Part shown: one piece after another, positions 17,631 to 25,982 of the stretch | Layout: every line of letters begins with the position of its first letter | Numbering within the stretch: position 1 is the first letter of the stretch | Assembly (NCBI RefSeq): GCF_002937115.1 | Contig: NZ_NHRY01000274.1 | Location: 1 to 61,035 of the forward strand | DNA length: 61,035 nucleotides | Direction of reading: 5' to 3' | Origin: Rhodopila globiformis | GTDB lineage: Bacteria; Pseudomonadota; Alphaproteobacteria; Acetobacterales; Acetobacteraceae | Translations under genes and position numbers: made by a program | Notes under the pieces: model-generated | Databases searched by the model: none | Told to the model about the DNA's origin: nothing | What the model saw: only the letters and a program-made list of their open reading frames with translations

Positions 17631-18470
17631 TCAGCGGGCCGCCGCACGCACGGCCCGGGTCCGGCGATCCTGGCGCGCCACCAGCCGGCTGCCCAGCAGC
17701 AGCAGCGCCAGCACCGTGACATAGGCGGCAACCTGGACGCCCATCGGCCGTTCCGAGTAGCCGATGAGAACATGCAGGGTGCGCCCGGCCAGGCTGTTCT
17801 CGGGCAGCAGGGCGGAACTGTTCCAGATATCCATGCCCCAGGTCGGGATCAGGTCCGCCCCGGCCAGAATCGCCGCCGCCTGCCCCGCCATGCCAGCGGC
17901 CAGCAGCGTAATCAGCACGCCGGTGACGGAGAACAGGTGCCGCACCGGGATGGTCAACAGGCCGCGATACAGCAGCCAGGACACCATCGCGCCCGCCGCG
18001 ATGCCCAGCGCCGCGCCGGTGGCCAGCCCCGCCGGCCCGACGCTGGCGGATGCGGCGATGCCATACAGGAACAGCACAACCTCCGCCCCTTCGCGCAGCA
18101 CCGCCAGCGCCACCACGATGGCGAGCGCCAGCAGCGATTTCTGCCCACCCACCACGGCCTCGCCCACCGCCCGCATCTGCAGCGCCATCTCCCGCCCGTG
18201 CCGCGCCATCCACAGCACGTGCCAGGCCAGCATCACCACCGCGACCATCAGGACGCAGGCGTTGAACACCTCCTGTCCGTTGCCCTCCAGCGCATCCGAC
18301 AGCGCCCCGGCGCACGAGGCCAGCAGCATCGCGCCGAGCACGCCGGCGGCGATCCCGCTGGCGATCCAGCGTCCGCGCTGCGGCACGCCCTGGGTTGCCG
18401 CCAGGACGATGCCGACGATCAGCCCGGCCTCCAGGACTTCACGGAAGACGACGATAAGGCTGGCAAGCAT
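17631..18470 (-). CDS. ftrC: FTR1-family iron permease
   Basis: Multi-pass inner-membrane iron permease. The 279-residue product has seven or so hydrophobic segments and two REXXE motifs, REVLE (10-14) and REGAE (126-130), the iron-binding signature of FTR1/EfeU proteins. ATG 18470 starts directly at the first motif-bearing helix, as usual for the family. It is divergent from the P19-like, cupredoxin and polyferredoxin genes; in Bordetella and Brucella the same four proteins form FtrABCD for ferrous iron uptake. The name follows that system. Confidence 0.9.
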   Translation of the reverse strand: MLASLIVVFREVLEAGLIVGIVLAATQGVPQRGRWIASGIAAGVLGAMLLASCAGALSDALEGNGQEVFNACVLMVAVVMLAWHVLWMARHGREMALQMRAVGEAVVGGQKSLLALAIVVALAVLREGAEVVLFLYGIAASASVGPAGLATGAALGIAAGAMVSWLLYRGLLTIPVRHLFSVTGVLITLLAAGMAGQAAAILAGADLIPTWGMDIWNSSALLPENSLAGRTLHVLIGYSERPMGVQVAAYVTVLALLLLGSRLVARQDRRTRAVRAAAR

Positions 18471-18542
18471 GCGGGTGTCTTTCTCCACGGCACGGTGACC
18501 CGGCGGGCCGGACGCAAGGGCTTTACCGCGCCCCAAATGCGA

Positions 18543-18559
18543 TTGCAACTGACTCGCAA
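18543..18559. promoter_or_regulatory. Candidate Fur-like operator between ftrC and ftrA
   Basis: The imperfect palindrome TTGCAACTGACTCGCAA (arms TTGCAA and TCGCAA, one mismatch) sits midway in the 142-base divergent region. Its position and TTGC-GCAA shape suit a Fur-family site controlling both directions; the match was judged by eye. Confidence 0.4.
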
Positions 18560-18612
18560 ATAGGCTAGGCCGAAAACCAACGACACAAATGATGGCTCGC
18601 CAGGAGAACCCA

Positions 18613-19152
18613 ATGCGCCTGCCCCGCCTGTCCGCCGCCGTTCTCGTCCTGACGCTGCTCGCGGGCAGCGGCGCCCTGGCGCGCGAGTATCCCATCGGCA
18701 AGCCGGTGCAGCAGTCCGGCATGGAGGTCAGCGCGGTCTATCTCCAGCCGATAGAGATGGATCCGCCGGGGATGATGCGCGCCGCCGCCGACAGCGACAT
18801 CCACCTGGAAGCCGACATCAAGGCGACGGCGGGCAACCCGAACGGCTTCCCCGACGGCGACTGGATCCCCGCGCTGGAGGTCCACTACCAACTGGTCAAG
18901 ACCGGCAGCGACCAGGCGGTCTCGGGCGTGCTGATGCCGATGGTGGCCAATGACGGCCCGCATTATGGCGACAACGTCAAGCTGTTCGGCCCCGGCAAGT
19001 ACCGCCTGACGCTGACCATCGCCCCACCCGGCCCGGGCGAGCATTTCGGCCGCCACATCGACAAGGAAACCGGCGTCGCGCCCTGGTTCAAGCCGTTCAA
19101 GGTCAGCCAGGAGTTCGTCTTCGCCGGCACCGGCAAGAAGGGCGCCTATTAA
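18613..19152 (+). CDS. ftrA: P19-like periplasmic iron/copper-binding protein
   Basis: Periplasmic metal-binding protein of the P19/FetP/FtrA family (UPF0423). The 179-residue product has a Sec signal (about 1-22, ending GALA), methionines in MEVSAVYLQPIEMDPPGMM and a histidine in DSDIHLEADI, the Cu/Fe site region. ATG 18613 is chosen because AGGAG precedes it by 8 bases; ATGs at 18589 and 18592 lack one. It would oxidise or deliver iron to the divergent FTR1-type permease. A palindromic repeat lies between it and the cupredoxin gene. Confidence 0.92.
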   Translation: MRLPRLSAAVLVLTLLAGSGALAREYPIGKPVQQSGMEVSAVYLQPIEMDPPGMMRAAADSDIHLEADIKATAGNPNGFPDGDWIPALEVHYQLVKTGSDQAVSGVLMPMVANDGPHYGDNVKLFGPGKYRLTLTIAPPGPGEHFGRHIDKETGVAPWFKPFKVSQEFVFAGTGKKGAY

Positions 19153-19225
19153 AGTGAGCGCCGGCGCGACAATCCCCGGGGCTGCAATGCCGGTAAGGGC
19201 CTGATGCAGAATAGCCACTCCACCC

Positions 19226-19313
19226 GTCGCACGGACGCCTCAATCGTCATGGTGCGCTCTACTTGTCGCACGGACGCCTCAATCGTCATGGTGGGCGCAG
19301 GCCCACCATGACG
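19226..19313. repeat. 29-base direct repeat plus REP-like palindrome
   Basis: A 29-base word occurs at 19226-19254 and identically at 19265-19293 (period 39). The second copy runs into a near-perfect palindrome, CGTCATGGTGGGC with its complement, at 19284-19313. The palindrome sits between ftrA and ftrB and contains the ATG chosen for ftrB. Confidence 0.85.
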
Positions 19314-19697
19314 CGGCGGGGCCGGTGCGCCGGCTCCGGCGGGTCGGTTATTTCGGCTCGGCCCCTGACGGCCGGCATGGCCGTGCTGGCGCTCGGGCTT
19401 CTCGCCGTGTGCGCGACCCGGGCGATGGCCGGCGACATGCCGTCGTTCCCCGTCGAGATGCATGGCGCCACCATCACGCCGTCGCGGCTGGAGGTGCCCG
19501 CCAACACGCCGTTCAAGCTCGAGATCACCAATGCCGGCAAGGAGCCGGCCGAGTTCGAGAGCGTGTCGCTGCACAAGGAGAAGGTACTGGCCGCCGGCGT
19601 CACCTCCGACCTGGTGTTCCGCCGCCTGCCGGCCGGCGAGTACGATTTCTTCGACGATTTCCATCCCGACGCAAAAGCCATTCTGGTGGCACGCTAG
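19308..19697 (+). CDS. ftrB: Cupredoxin-domain periplasmic protein
   Basis: Predicted periplasmic copper protein of the FtrB type, thought to accept electrons or iron from the P19-like protein. The C-terminal 85 residues form a cupredoxin-like domain (FPVEMHGATITPSRLEVPA to the end), with His and acidic residues around FESVSLHKEK and FDDFHPDA. The start is uncertain: ATG 19308 gives a 129-residue product with an arginine-containing n-region before the hydrophobic core MAVLALGLLAVCA; ATG 19377 gives 106 residues with no positive charge. ATG 19308 lies inside a REP-like palindrome. The stop is 10 bases before the ftrD ATG. Confidence 0.8.
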   Translation: MTRRGRCAGSGGSVISARPLTAGMAVLALGLLAVCATRAMAGDMPSFPVEMHGATITPSRLEVPANTPFKLEITNAGKEPAEFESVSLHKEKVLAAGVTSDLVFRRLPAGEYDFFDDFHPDAKAILVAR

Positions 19698-19707
19698 GAA
19701 TCCGCCC

Positions 19708-21135
19708 ATGCCGTCCGTGCTGCTGGCCCCGCCCCGATCCCACGCCGCACCGCCGAAACCGGCCGGAGTGCGCGGCGCCCTGGCAGCGCTGGGCGAGGCC
19801 ATGCGCCGGCACCGCCGCACCATCCAGGCGCTGCAATGGGCGGTCGTCGGCATCTACCTGATGCTGCTGGTCGTGCCGGTCCTGCTGCCGCTGCCGCCGC
19901 GCACGGCGCATCTGTGGAACAATGCCACCCTGGCGGCGGCGTTCGCCTTCTGGGGCCTGTGGTGGCCGTTCGTGCTGCTCAGCATGGTGCTGATTGGCCG
20001 CACCTGGTGCGGCGTGTTCTGCCCCGAAGGCACGCTGACCGAGGCGGTCAGCCGCCGCAGCCTGAACCGGGCGCTGCCGCACTGGCTGACCTGGCGCGGC
20101 TGGCCGTTCACCGCCTTCGTCTGCACCACCGTGTACGGCCAGATGGTCAGCGTCTACCAGTATCCGGCCCCGGCGCTGCTGGTGCTGGGCGGATCCACCG
20201 TAGCGGCTATGGCGGTGGGCCTGATGTATGGCCGGAACAAGCGCGTGTGGTGCCGCTACCTGTGCCCGGTCAGCGGCGTGTTCGCCCTGCTGGCCAAGCT
20301 GGCGCCGGTGCACTTCCAGGTGGACACCGCGGCGTGGGAGGCCTCGCGCCAGGCGCCACGGCCGCCCGCCATCAATTGTGCGCCATTGGTGCCGATCCGC
20401 ACCATGCAGGGTGCCAGCGCCTGCCACATGTGCGGGCGGTGCAGTTCCTACCGCGGCGCCATCGCCCTGGCCCCGCGCTCGCCGCAGCACGAGGTGGTGA
20501 ACGTCGCCGGCACCCGCGCCAACGCCTGGGAAACGGCGCTGATCCTGTTCGGGCTGATGGGCGTCGCCGTCGGCGCCTTCCACTGGTCCGCCAGCCCGTG
20601 GTTCGTGGACGCCAAGCAGGCGGTGGCCGACGCGCTGGTGAACGCCGGCGTGATCTGGCCGCTGGCGCAATCCGCGCCGTGGTGGCTGCTGACCGACTAT
20701 CCCGGCCAGAACGACGTGCTGACGCTGCTCGATGGCGCGATGCTGCTGCTCTACATCGCCGCCACGGCGATCGTCTGTGGCGGCGCGTTGTCCGCGATGC
20801 TGGCCGCGTCGGTGCGCGCGGCCGGCGCCTGGTCCTGGCCGCGCTTCCACCACCTGGCGCAGGCGCTGATCCCGATGGCCGGCTGCGGCGTGTTCCTCGG
20901 CCTGTCGGCAATGACCGTGACGATGCTGCACGCCGAGGGCCTGGAATGGCCGCAAGGCGTGGCTGTCGCGCGGGCGCTGCTGCTGGCCGGCGCGGTGCTG
21001 TGGTGCGGCTGGCTGGGCTGGGACATCGCCGGACGCTGGACCGGTGGCGCGCGCCGCGTCGCCGTCGCCGCCGGCACCACCGTCGCGGCCGCGGCATCCG
21101 GCTTCTGCTGGGTGCTGCTGTTCTGGATCTGGTAG
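19708..21135 (+). CDS. ftrD: Membrane polyferredoxin (NapH/FtrD-like)
   Basis: Integral-membrane 4Fe-4S protein that would pass electrons for iron uptake. The 475-residue product has several membrane helices, WCGVFCPEG (Cys101, Cys105), WCRYLCP (Cys182, Cys186) and a CHMCGRC cluster (239-245). ATG 19708 has AGGAA 7 bases before it. It completes the FtrABD row divergent from ftrC. The C-terminal half adds four to five hydrophobic segments beyond the NapH core. Confidence 0.9.
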   Translation: MPSVLLAPPRSHAAPPKPAGVRGALAALGEAMRRHRRTIQALQWAVVGIYLMLLVVPVLLPLPPRTAHLWNNATLAAAFAFWGLWWPFVLLSMVLIGRTWCGVFCPEGTLTEAVSRRSLNRALPHWLTWRGWPFTAFVCTTVYGQMVSVYQYPAPALLVLGGSTVAAMAVGLMYGRNKRVWCRYLCPVSGVFALLAKLAPVHFQVDTAAWEASRQAPRPPAINCAPLVPIRTMQGASACHMCGRCSSYRGAIALAPRSPQHEVVNVAGTRANAWETALILFGLMGVAVGAFHWSASPWFVDAKQAVADALVNAGVIWPLAQSAPWWLLTDYPGQNDVLTLLDGAMLLLYIAATAIVCGGALSAMLAASVRAAGAWSWPRFHHLAQALIPMAGCGVFLGLSAMTVTMLHAEGLEWPQGVAVARALLLAGAVLWCGWLGWDIAGRWTGGARRVAVAAGTTVAAAASGFCWVLLFWIW

Positions 21136-21215
21136 GCGCACGGCGCCGTCCGGCCGGCCCCGCGACTCGGCCTTCGGATTGATCGCCGGCGGGTTGCGTG
21201 GTTTGTTGTTGCGTT

Positions 21216-21599
21216 ATGGCAAAGCGACCCGCAACCTCGGCACCCAGGCCAGCCGATCGCCTGAGCATCAGGCTCGACCTGGCGTCGGGCGCGCGCATCG
21301 GCCCGGGCAAGGTCGCCGTGCTGGAGGAGATCGCCCGGTCCGGCTCCATCTCCGCCGCCGGCCGCGCGCTGAAGATGTCATACCGGCGCACCTGGGAGCT
21401 GGTCGAGGAACTCAATCGCACCCTGGGCACCCCGGTGGTGGAAACGGCGGCGGGCGGCAGCGGCGGCGGCGGCACGGTGCTGACCAAGGCCGGGCGAACC
21501 GTCGTCAGCAGCTACCGTGCCATCGAGCTGGATACCGCGCTGGCCGCGCGGAAGCACCTGCAGGCGCTGAACCGGGCCTGTCCCGGCAAGCCGCCATGA
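21216..21599 (+). CDS. ModE-like winged-helix regulator
   Basis: 127-residue LysR-type N-terminal DNA-binding domain of the ModE kind, without the molybdate-binding TOBE domains. It contains LEEIARSGSISAAGRALKMSYRRTWELVEELN (helix-turn-helix) and then a glycine-rich loop AGGSGGGGTVLTKAGR, both typical of ModE. ATG 21216 gives the normal lead. Stand-alone versions are common in alphaproteobacteria and control mod genes; targets here could be modABC, the second modA and the DUF2478 gene that follows. Confidence 0.88.
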   Translation: MAKRPATSAPRPADRLSIRLDLASGARIGPGKVAVLEEIARSGSISAAGRALKMSYRRTWELVEELNRTLGTPVVETAAGGSGGGGTVLTKAGRTVVSSYRAIELDTALAARKHLQALNRACPGKPP

Positions 21600-21786
21600 C
21601 CCGCCGGGGACTCACGGATGGACCGATGGAGCGGCAGCGCAGCGAATGGGCGGCCGTTCGCCTGGCCGTCGCTGCCTGACGTGGCCATCCAGCCTGGCAC
21701 GGCCGTTGCTTGACATACGGCAGCGGGCTCCGGCACCCACCTTGTTCCGCCCGCTTCCGGACACAGCAGCAGGATCGGCATCAGCC

Positions 21787-22443
21787 ATGGACCTTCCGCA
21801 GACGACCCAGCCGGTGCCTGACCTGGCAGCCAGGGTTGGCGTGCTTCTCTACGACTCCACGGTCGAGGTCGATGATCTGCTCGCCACCGCGATCGCGCTG
21901 ATCCAGGCAAGGGGCATGACCGTCGCCGGCCTGCTGCAACGCCTGGGCGACCGGCTGTCGAACGGCAAGCGCAGCATGTGGCTGGAGGACATCGCCACCG
22001 GCCGGTTGATCCGCCTCGATCAGCCGCGCGGCCCCGGCGCGACCGCCTGCGTCCTGGACCCGGACGCGCTGGCGCAGGGCGCCTGCCTGTTGCAGAAGGC
22101 GGTCGCGTCCGGCGCCGACCTGATCGTCGTCAGCCGGTTCGGCAGCGCCGAGGCGGAGGGCAGCGGCCTGCGGGCGGAGATTGCCGAGGCCATCTGCGCC
22201 GGCGCCGCGGTGGTGATCCCGGTGCGGTTCTCGATGCTGCCTGACCTGGAAGGCTTCCTCGGCGGTCCGGGCCGGTTGCTGCCGCCCTCGCCCGCCGCGG
22301 TCGCCGACTGGGCCGGGGACACCATCCCGGGGCGGAAGGTCGTCGCCCACGGCAGTTTCAACCCGGCCGGATCGCGAAGCGATCCCCAACCGGTGAGGCT
22401 GCCCGCGAAATCCGGGCTGGATCGAGGCGCCCTCTTCCCGTAG
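21787..22443 (+). CDS. DUF2478 domain protein
   Basis: 218-residue cytosolic protein with the DUF2478 pattern: a start VGVLLYDSTVEVDDLLATAI resembling a P-loop-less NTPase, ADLIVVSRFGSAEAEGSGLR and VVIPVRFSMLPDLEGFLGG. Members are often found with molybdenum and nitrogenase-type genes; here it follows the ModE-like gene by about 190 bases. Function is unknown. The C-terminal 30 residues are poorly conserved. ATG 21787 was chosen as the first codon of the family region. Confidence 0.8.
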   Translation: MDLPQTTQPVPDLAARVGVLLYDSTVEVDDLLATAIALIQARGMTVAGLLQRLGDRLSNGKRSMWLEDIATGRLIRLDQPRGPGATACVLDPDALAQGACLLQKAVASGADLIVVSRFGSAEAEGSGLRAEIAEAICAGAAVVIPVRFSMLPDLEGFLGGPGRLLPPSPAAVADWAGDTIPGRKVVAHGSFNPAGSRSDPQPVRLPAKSGLDRGALFP

Positions 22444-22584
22444 GCCCTGATCCGAAACGCGACGCCGGACCTGTCCGCCTCACACCGCAGATTCGAACGA
22501 CACCGCGAAATCAGGCGGCCAGCCTTGCTGCGTCGCTGGTAGCCTTGCGACGCGGCCTTTGCCAGCCGCTTGATCGTCAAGTTA

Positions 22585-22617
22585 TCGATAAATTTGCACT
22601 GTCGATAAGATTTGCAC
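22585..22617. repeat. Two iteron-like repeats upstream of otsA
   Basis: TCGATAAATTTGCAC (22585-22599) and TCGATAAGATTTGCAC (22602-22617) form a tandem pair about 30 to 60 bases before the otsA start. They are AT-rich in a GC-rich context and could bind a regulator; no EcfG-type GGAAC promoter element was seen. Confidence 0.6.
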
Positions 22618-22648
22618 AACTGTACGCGGCAGAAGAAGGACAACCGAA

Positions 22649-23992
22649 CTGGCCCGTCTTGTCATCGTCTCGAACCGGGTGCCGGCGGCGCGTGAGCGCA
22701 GCCAGCCTGCCGGCGGCCTGACCGTTGCCCTGAAGGATGCGATCCTGCGGCGGGAGACGCTCTGGTTCGGCTGGTCCGGACACCTGACCTCAGGCCAGAC
22801 CGCATCCGAGCCCTCGATCCGCCCCGGCCACCCGACCTTTGCCACCATCGATCTGCCCCAGGAGGCGTTCCGTTCCTTTTACGAGGGTTTCTCCAACTCG
22901 ACGCTCTGGCCGCTGCTGCACTGGCGCCCCGGCCTTGCCGAGTTCCGGCGGGACGAACTCGACGCCTACTACGCCGTCAATGACATGTTCGCCGCGGCGC
23001 TGGCCCCGCTGTTGCGGGCGGACGACGTGGTCTGGATCCACGACTACCACCTGATCCCGCTCGGCGCCGCGTTGCAGGCACGCGGGGCGGCGCAGCGGCT
23101 GGGGTTCTTCCTGCATGTGCCGTTCCCACCGGCGCCGCTGTTCGACACACTGCCGCAAGCCGGGCAGTTGCTGAAGGCTCTCGGCGCCTACGACTTGGTC
23201 GGCGTGCAGACCCGGGCGGATGCGACCTACCTGCAAACGGCTGTCCGCAGCGTCGGCGGTTCGGTTCCGGTGGCCCCCTTTCCGGTCGGCATCGGCGCCA
23301 ACGCTTTCGAGAAGCTGGCGAGGCAGGCCCAGGCTATCAAGGACACCGAACGGCTGCACGCCAGCCTGGCCGGACGGACCTTGATCCTGGGCGTGGACCG
23401 GCTCGACTACTCGAAAGGCCTGCCGGAGCGGTTCCGCGGCTACGCCCAGTTGCTGCGCCGCTTCCCCGCCCACCGCAACCACGTCACCTTCATCCAGGTC
23501 GCCCCGGTTTCGCGCGGGAACGTCGCGCATTACCGGGCGCTGCGGCGCGAGCTTGACGAACTGACCGGCCGGATCAACGGCGACCTTGCGGAGTTCAACT
23601 GGACGCCGTTGCGCTACATCACCCGGTCGCTGCCGCGCGCGACGCTGGCCGGCTTCCATCGGCTGGCCCGGGTGGCGCTGGTGACGCCGTTGCGCGACGG
23701 CATGAACCTGGTTGCCAAGGAATTCATCGCCGCGCAGCCCCCGGACGACCCGGGAATCGAGGTGCTGTCGCGCTTCGCCGGGGCGGCCGAGGAACTGACG
23801 GATGCCCTGCTCGTCAATCCCAGCGATCCGGACGAGATTGCCGGCGCCCTGGATGCGGCGCTGTCGATGCCGCTGGAGGAGAGGAAAAGGCGCTGGGAGA
23901 ACATGATGCAAGTGGTCAGGCGCCACTCGGCACGCGCCTGGGCCGAGTCGTTTCTCGAACGCCTGGCCGATCCGGGCCGGCAGGCCGCATAG
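22649..23992 (+). CDS. otsA: Trehalose-6-phosphate synthase
   Basis: Makes trehalose 6-phosphate from UDP-glucose and glucose 6-phosphate. The 447-residue GT20 protein has LVIVSNRVP at its start, DDVVWIHDYHLIPLG, GFFLHVPFPP, GVDRLDYSKGLPERF and LRDGMNLVAKEF, the family's substrate-binding blocks. The conserved N-terminus begins at CTG 22649, 8 bases after AAGGA; the first standard start, GTG 22679, would delete the SNR motif, so a CTG start is inferred. No otsB lies next to it. An MFS transporter on the other strand follows. Confidence 0.93.
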   Translation: MARLVIVSNRVPAARERSQPAGGLTVALKDAILRRETLWFGWSGHLTSGQTASEPSIRPGHPTFATIDLPQEAFRSFYEGFSNSTLWPLLHWRPGLAEFRRDELDAYYAVNDMFAAALAPLLRADDVVWIHDYHLIPLGAALQARGAAQRLGFFLHVPFPPAPLFDTLPQAGQLLKALGAYDLVGVQTRADATYLQTAVRSVGGSVPVAPFPVGIGANAFEKLARQAQAIKDTERLHASLAGRTLILGVDRLDYSKGLPERFRGYAQLLRRFPAHRNHVTFIQVAPVSRGNVAHYRALRRELDELTGRINGDLAEFNWTPLRYITRSLPRATLAGFHRLARVALVTPLRDGMNLVAKEFIAAQPPDDPGIEVLSRFAGAAEELTDALLVNPSDPDEIAGALDAALSMPLEERKRRWENMMQVVRRHSARAWAESFLERLADPGRQAA

Positions 23993-24104
23993 GCGTGGAA
24001 ACAGGGGCACGAGCGGCGCGACTCCTGTGTCGTCGTGGTGGCCGCAGGCCGGGCATCCACGTCTTGCGGTGCTGATCGGGGCAAAGACCGAAAATCCAAG
24101 CGGA

Positions 24105-25334
24105 TCAGGACGCCGGTTCGACCGCCACGTCCAGGGGCAGCGGGCGCGGGTGGCGCTGTCCGGACGCGAGCAGGACGGCCAATGCCGCCAGGATTCCGCA
24201 GCCGGCCAGGGCGAGCAGCGCCGTCGTCTCGCTGGCCGCGTCGGCGATCCGGCCGGCCAGGAAGGTGCTCGCCGTCGCGCCCGCTGCCGAGGCCAGCCCG
24301 AACACGCCCATGCACAGATTGAACTGGTTCGAGTGCCGGGTCAGGTCGGCGGCGATCACCGGCACCATGACGCCGAATACCGCCGCGCTCACCCCGTCCA
24401 GGAGCTGAGCCGCGACCAGCAGTTCCGGCCGATCGGCAACCATGGCGAACAGCGCCGCGCGCAACGGCACCGCGGCGAAGCCCAGCGTCAGCACCAGCCG
24501 CCGGACGCTTCGATCCGCCGCGCGGCCGACCCAGGGCGAGATGACGGTCACGACCGCCTGCGGCAGCACGATGGAAATCGCGATGAACAGGTTGGCCATG
24601 TCGCCCGCTTCGCGCGTCACGTCGGACGCAACCAGCGGCAGCAGCGCCGCATTCGACAGATGGAACAGCACGACGCATCCGGCAAACGCCAGGACATGCC
24701 GATCGGCCAGCAAGGCGACCGTGTCGCGCAACAGGCTGGCGCAGCCTCGATCGGCCGCGAGGTCCGCCGCCTGGGTCCGGAGTTCCCCCGCCTGCACCTG
24801 GCTCAGCGCGAACAGCGCCGGCAACATCAGGATGGCGGTCAGCCAGAACACCGCCCGGCTGGACAGGTAGGCGCCGCACAGCCCCAGCGCGAGCGCCGCG
24901 CAGCCATTGCCCAGCGAGGCAAAGCGCGCATTCCGCCCCAGCCGCAGCCCAAGGCCGCCGTAGCCGGCCAGCGCGAGGCTGATCGCGGCGATGGCGGGGC
25001 CAAGCAGGGCGCTGGCCACGCTGTGCAGGACCTCGGCCAGCATCACGGCGGGCCAGTCGGGCACCGCCGCGAACAGCACCGCGCTGACCGCCACGGCGAT
25101 GCCGGCGCCGGCCGCCACCAGTCGCTTGTCCCGCAGGCGATCGACGAGGCCGCCCGCGGGCAGCTGGCTGAGCATGACGGCGATGGTGCCAAGGCTCAGC
25201 GCCTGGCCGATCTCGGCCTGGGTCCATGCCTCGGTCGTGAGATAGACGGCGATGAACGGCCCGAACCCGGTCTGCACGTTGGCGACGAAGAAGTTCAGCC
25301 AGTCGAGGCCCTGATTGCTGCGGCGCGAAGCCAT
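24105..25334 (-). CDS. MFS transporter
   Basis: 409-residue inner-membrane transporter with about twelve hydrophobic segments and the GGLVDRLRDKRL loop (major facilitator motif A region) after the second segment. Best likeness is to AraJ/YajR-type multidrug or sugar efflux carriers, but substrate is not evident. ATG 25334 overlaps the stop of the PRC-barrel gene by one base (TGATG when read on the minus strand), showing translational coupling. A decayed palindromic repeat lies past its 3' end (about 24030-24088). Confidence 0.85.
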   Translation of the reverse strand: MASRRSNQGLDWLNFFVANVQTGFGPFIAVYLTTEAWTQAEIGQALSLGTIAVMLSQLPAGGLVDRLRDKRLVAAGAGIAVAVSAVLFAAVPDWPAVMLAEVLHSVASALLGPAIAAISLALAGYGGLGLRLGRNARFASLGNGCAALALGLCGAYLSSRAVFWLTAILMLPALFALSQVQAGELRTQAADLAADRGCASLLRDTVALLADRHVLAFAGCVVLFHLSNAALLPLVASDVTREAGDMANLFIAISIVLPQAVVTVISPWVGRAADRSVRRLVLTLGFAAVPLRAALFAMVADRPELLVAAQLLDGVSAAVFGVMVPVIAADLTRHSNQFNLCMGVFGLASAAGATASTFLAGRIADAASETTALLALAGCGILAALAVLLASGQRHPRPLPLDVAVEPAS

Positions 25335-25816
25335 CAGGGGTGCGCCGGCCCGGCCTGCGGTGGCGCGGCCACGGTGACCGGCTTGTCAGCCGCCTTGTAT
25401 TCCGGCGTCGCCCGGATCTGATTGGCGGTCATGTCCAGGACGATCCGGCCCTGCCCGTCCGGGCTGGGGTTGAAGTGCAGCGCGCGCCAGGCGACCGCCA
25501 CCCGCCGGCTGCCGACTCCCAGGAAGCCGCCGACATCCAGGACGGCGGCGCGCGGCTCCCCGGCCTGGTCGACCAGCACCTCGATGATGCGGCCGACGAC
25601 CTTCGCGTCGGGTCCGATCACGACACGCCCCAGCGTGCCGGTCGCCTCGCCCCGCGCCATCGTCTCCTGCGTCGCTGCCGATGCCGCGGGCGGATGGGGC
25701 ACGGCTTGGGCAGGCTCCTGCGCGCGGGCCGGGACGTGCGGAAGCGCCATGGCGAACAGCAGGATCGTGACGGGGAACAGGCGGACGCGCGACGCCGAAA
25801 TGTGGAACAGACTCAC
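25334..25816 (-). CDS. Secreted PRC-barrel domain protein
   Basis: 160-residue protein with a Sec signal peptide (about 1-32, ending VPARA) followed by a PRC-barrel domain: GRVVIGPDAKVVGRIIEVLVD and the second strand set AAVLDVGGFLGVGSRRVAV. PRC barrels bind partners or surfaces; this one is probably periplasmic. It precedes and overlaps the MFS gene, so the two may act together. Function is not established. Confidence 0.8.
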   Translation of the reverse strand: MSLFHISASRVRLFPVTILLFAMALPHVPARAQEPAQAVPHPPAASAATQETMARGEATGTLGRVVIGPDAKVVGRIIEVLVDQAGEPRAAVLDVGGFLGVGSRRVAVAWRALHFNPSPDGQGRIVLDMTANQIRATPEYKAADKPVTVAAPPQAGPAHP

Positions 25817-25982
25817 GAAGCAATCTCCATCGGCCGGTGAGAGGCAGAACCGGACCGGGAGCGGTATAGAGCCAGAGGACGACTCAAATCTGCAATGGAA
25901 TTGTATCGATTTCGATCAAGAGTGGCTGACGCGGGCGCCTGCCGTTCCGTTGGGCGGGCCGCCCGCCGCCTGCCCGCCACGG

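Noticed and set aside
22649-25334. otsA-otsB trehalose operon
   Set aside because: No trehalose-6-phosphatase motif is found downstream; the next gene is an MFS transporter on the other strand.
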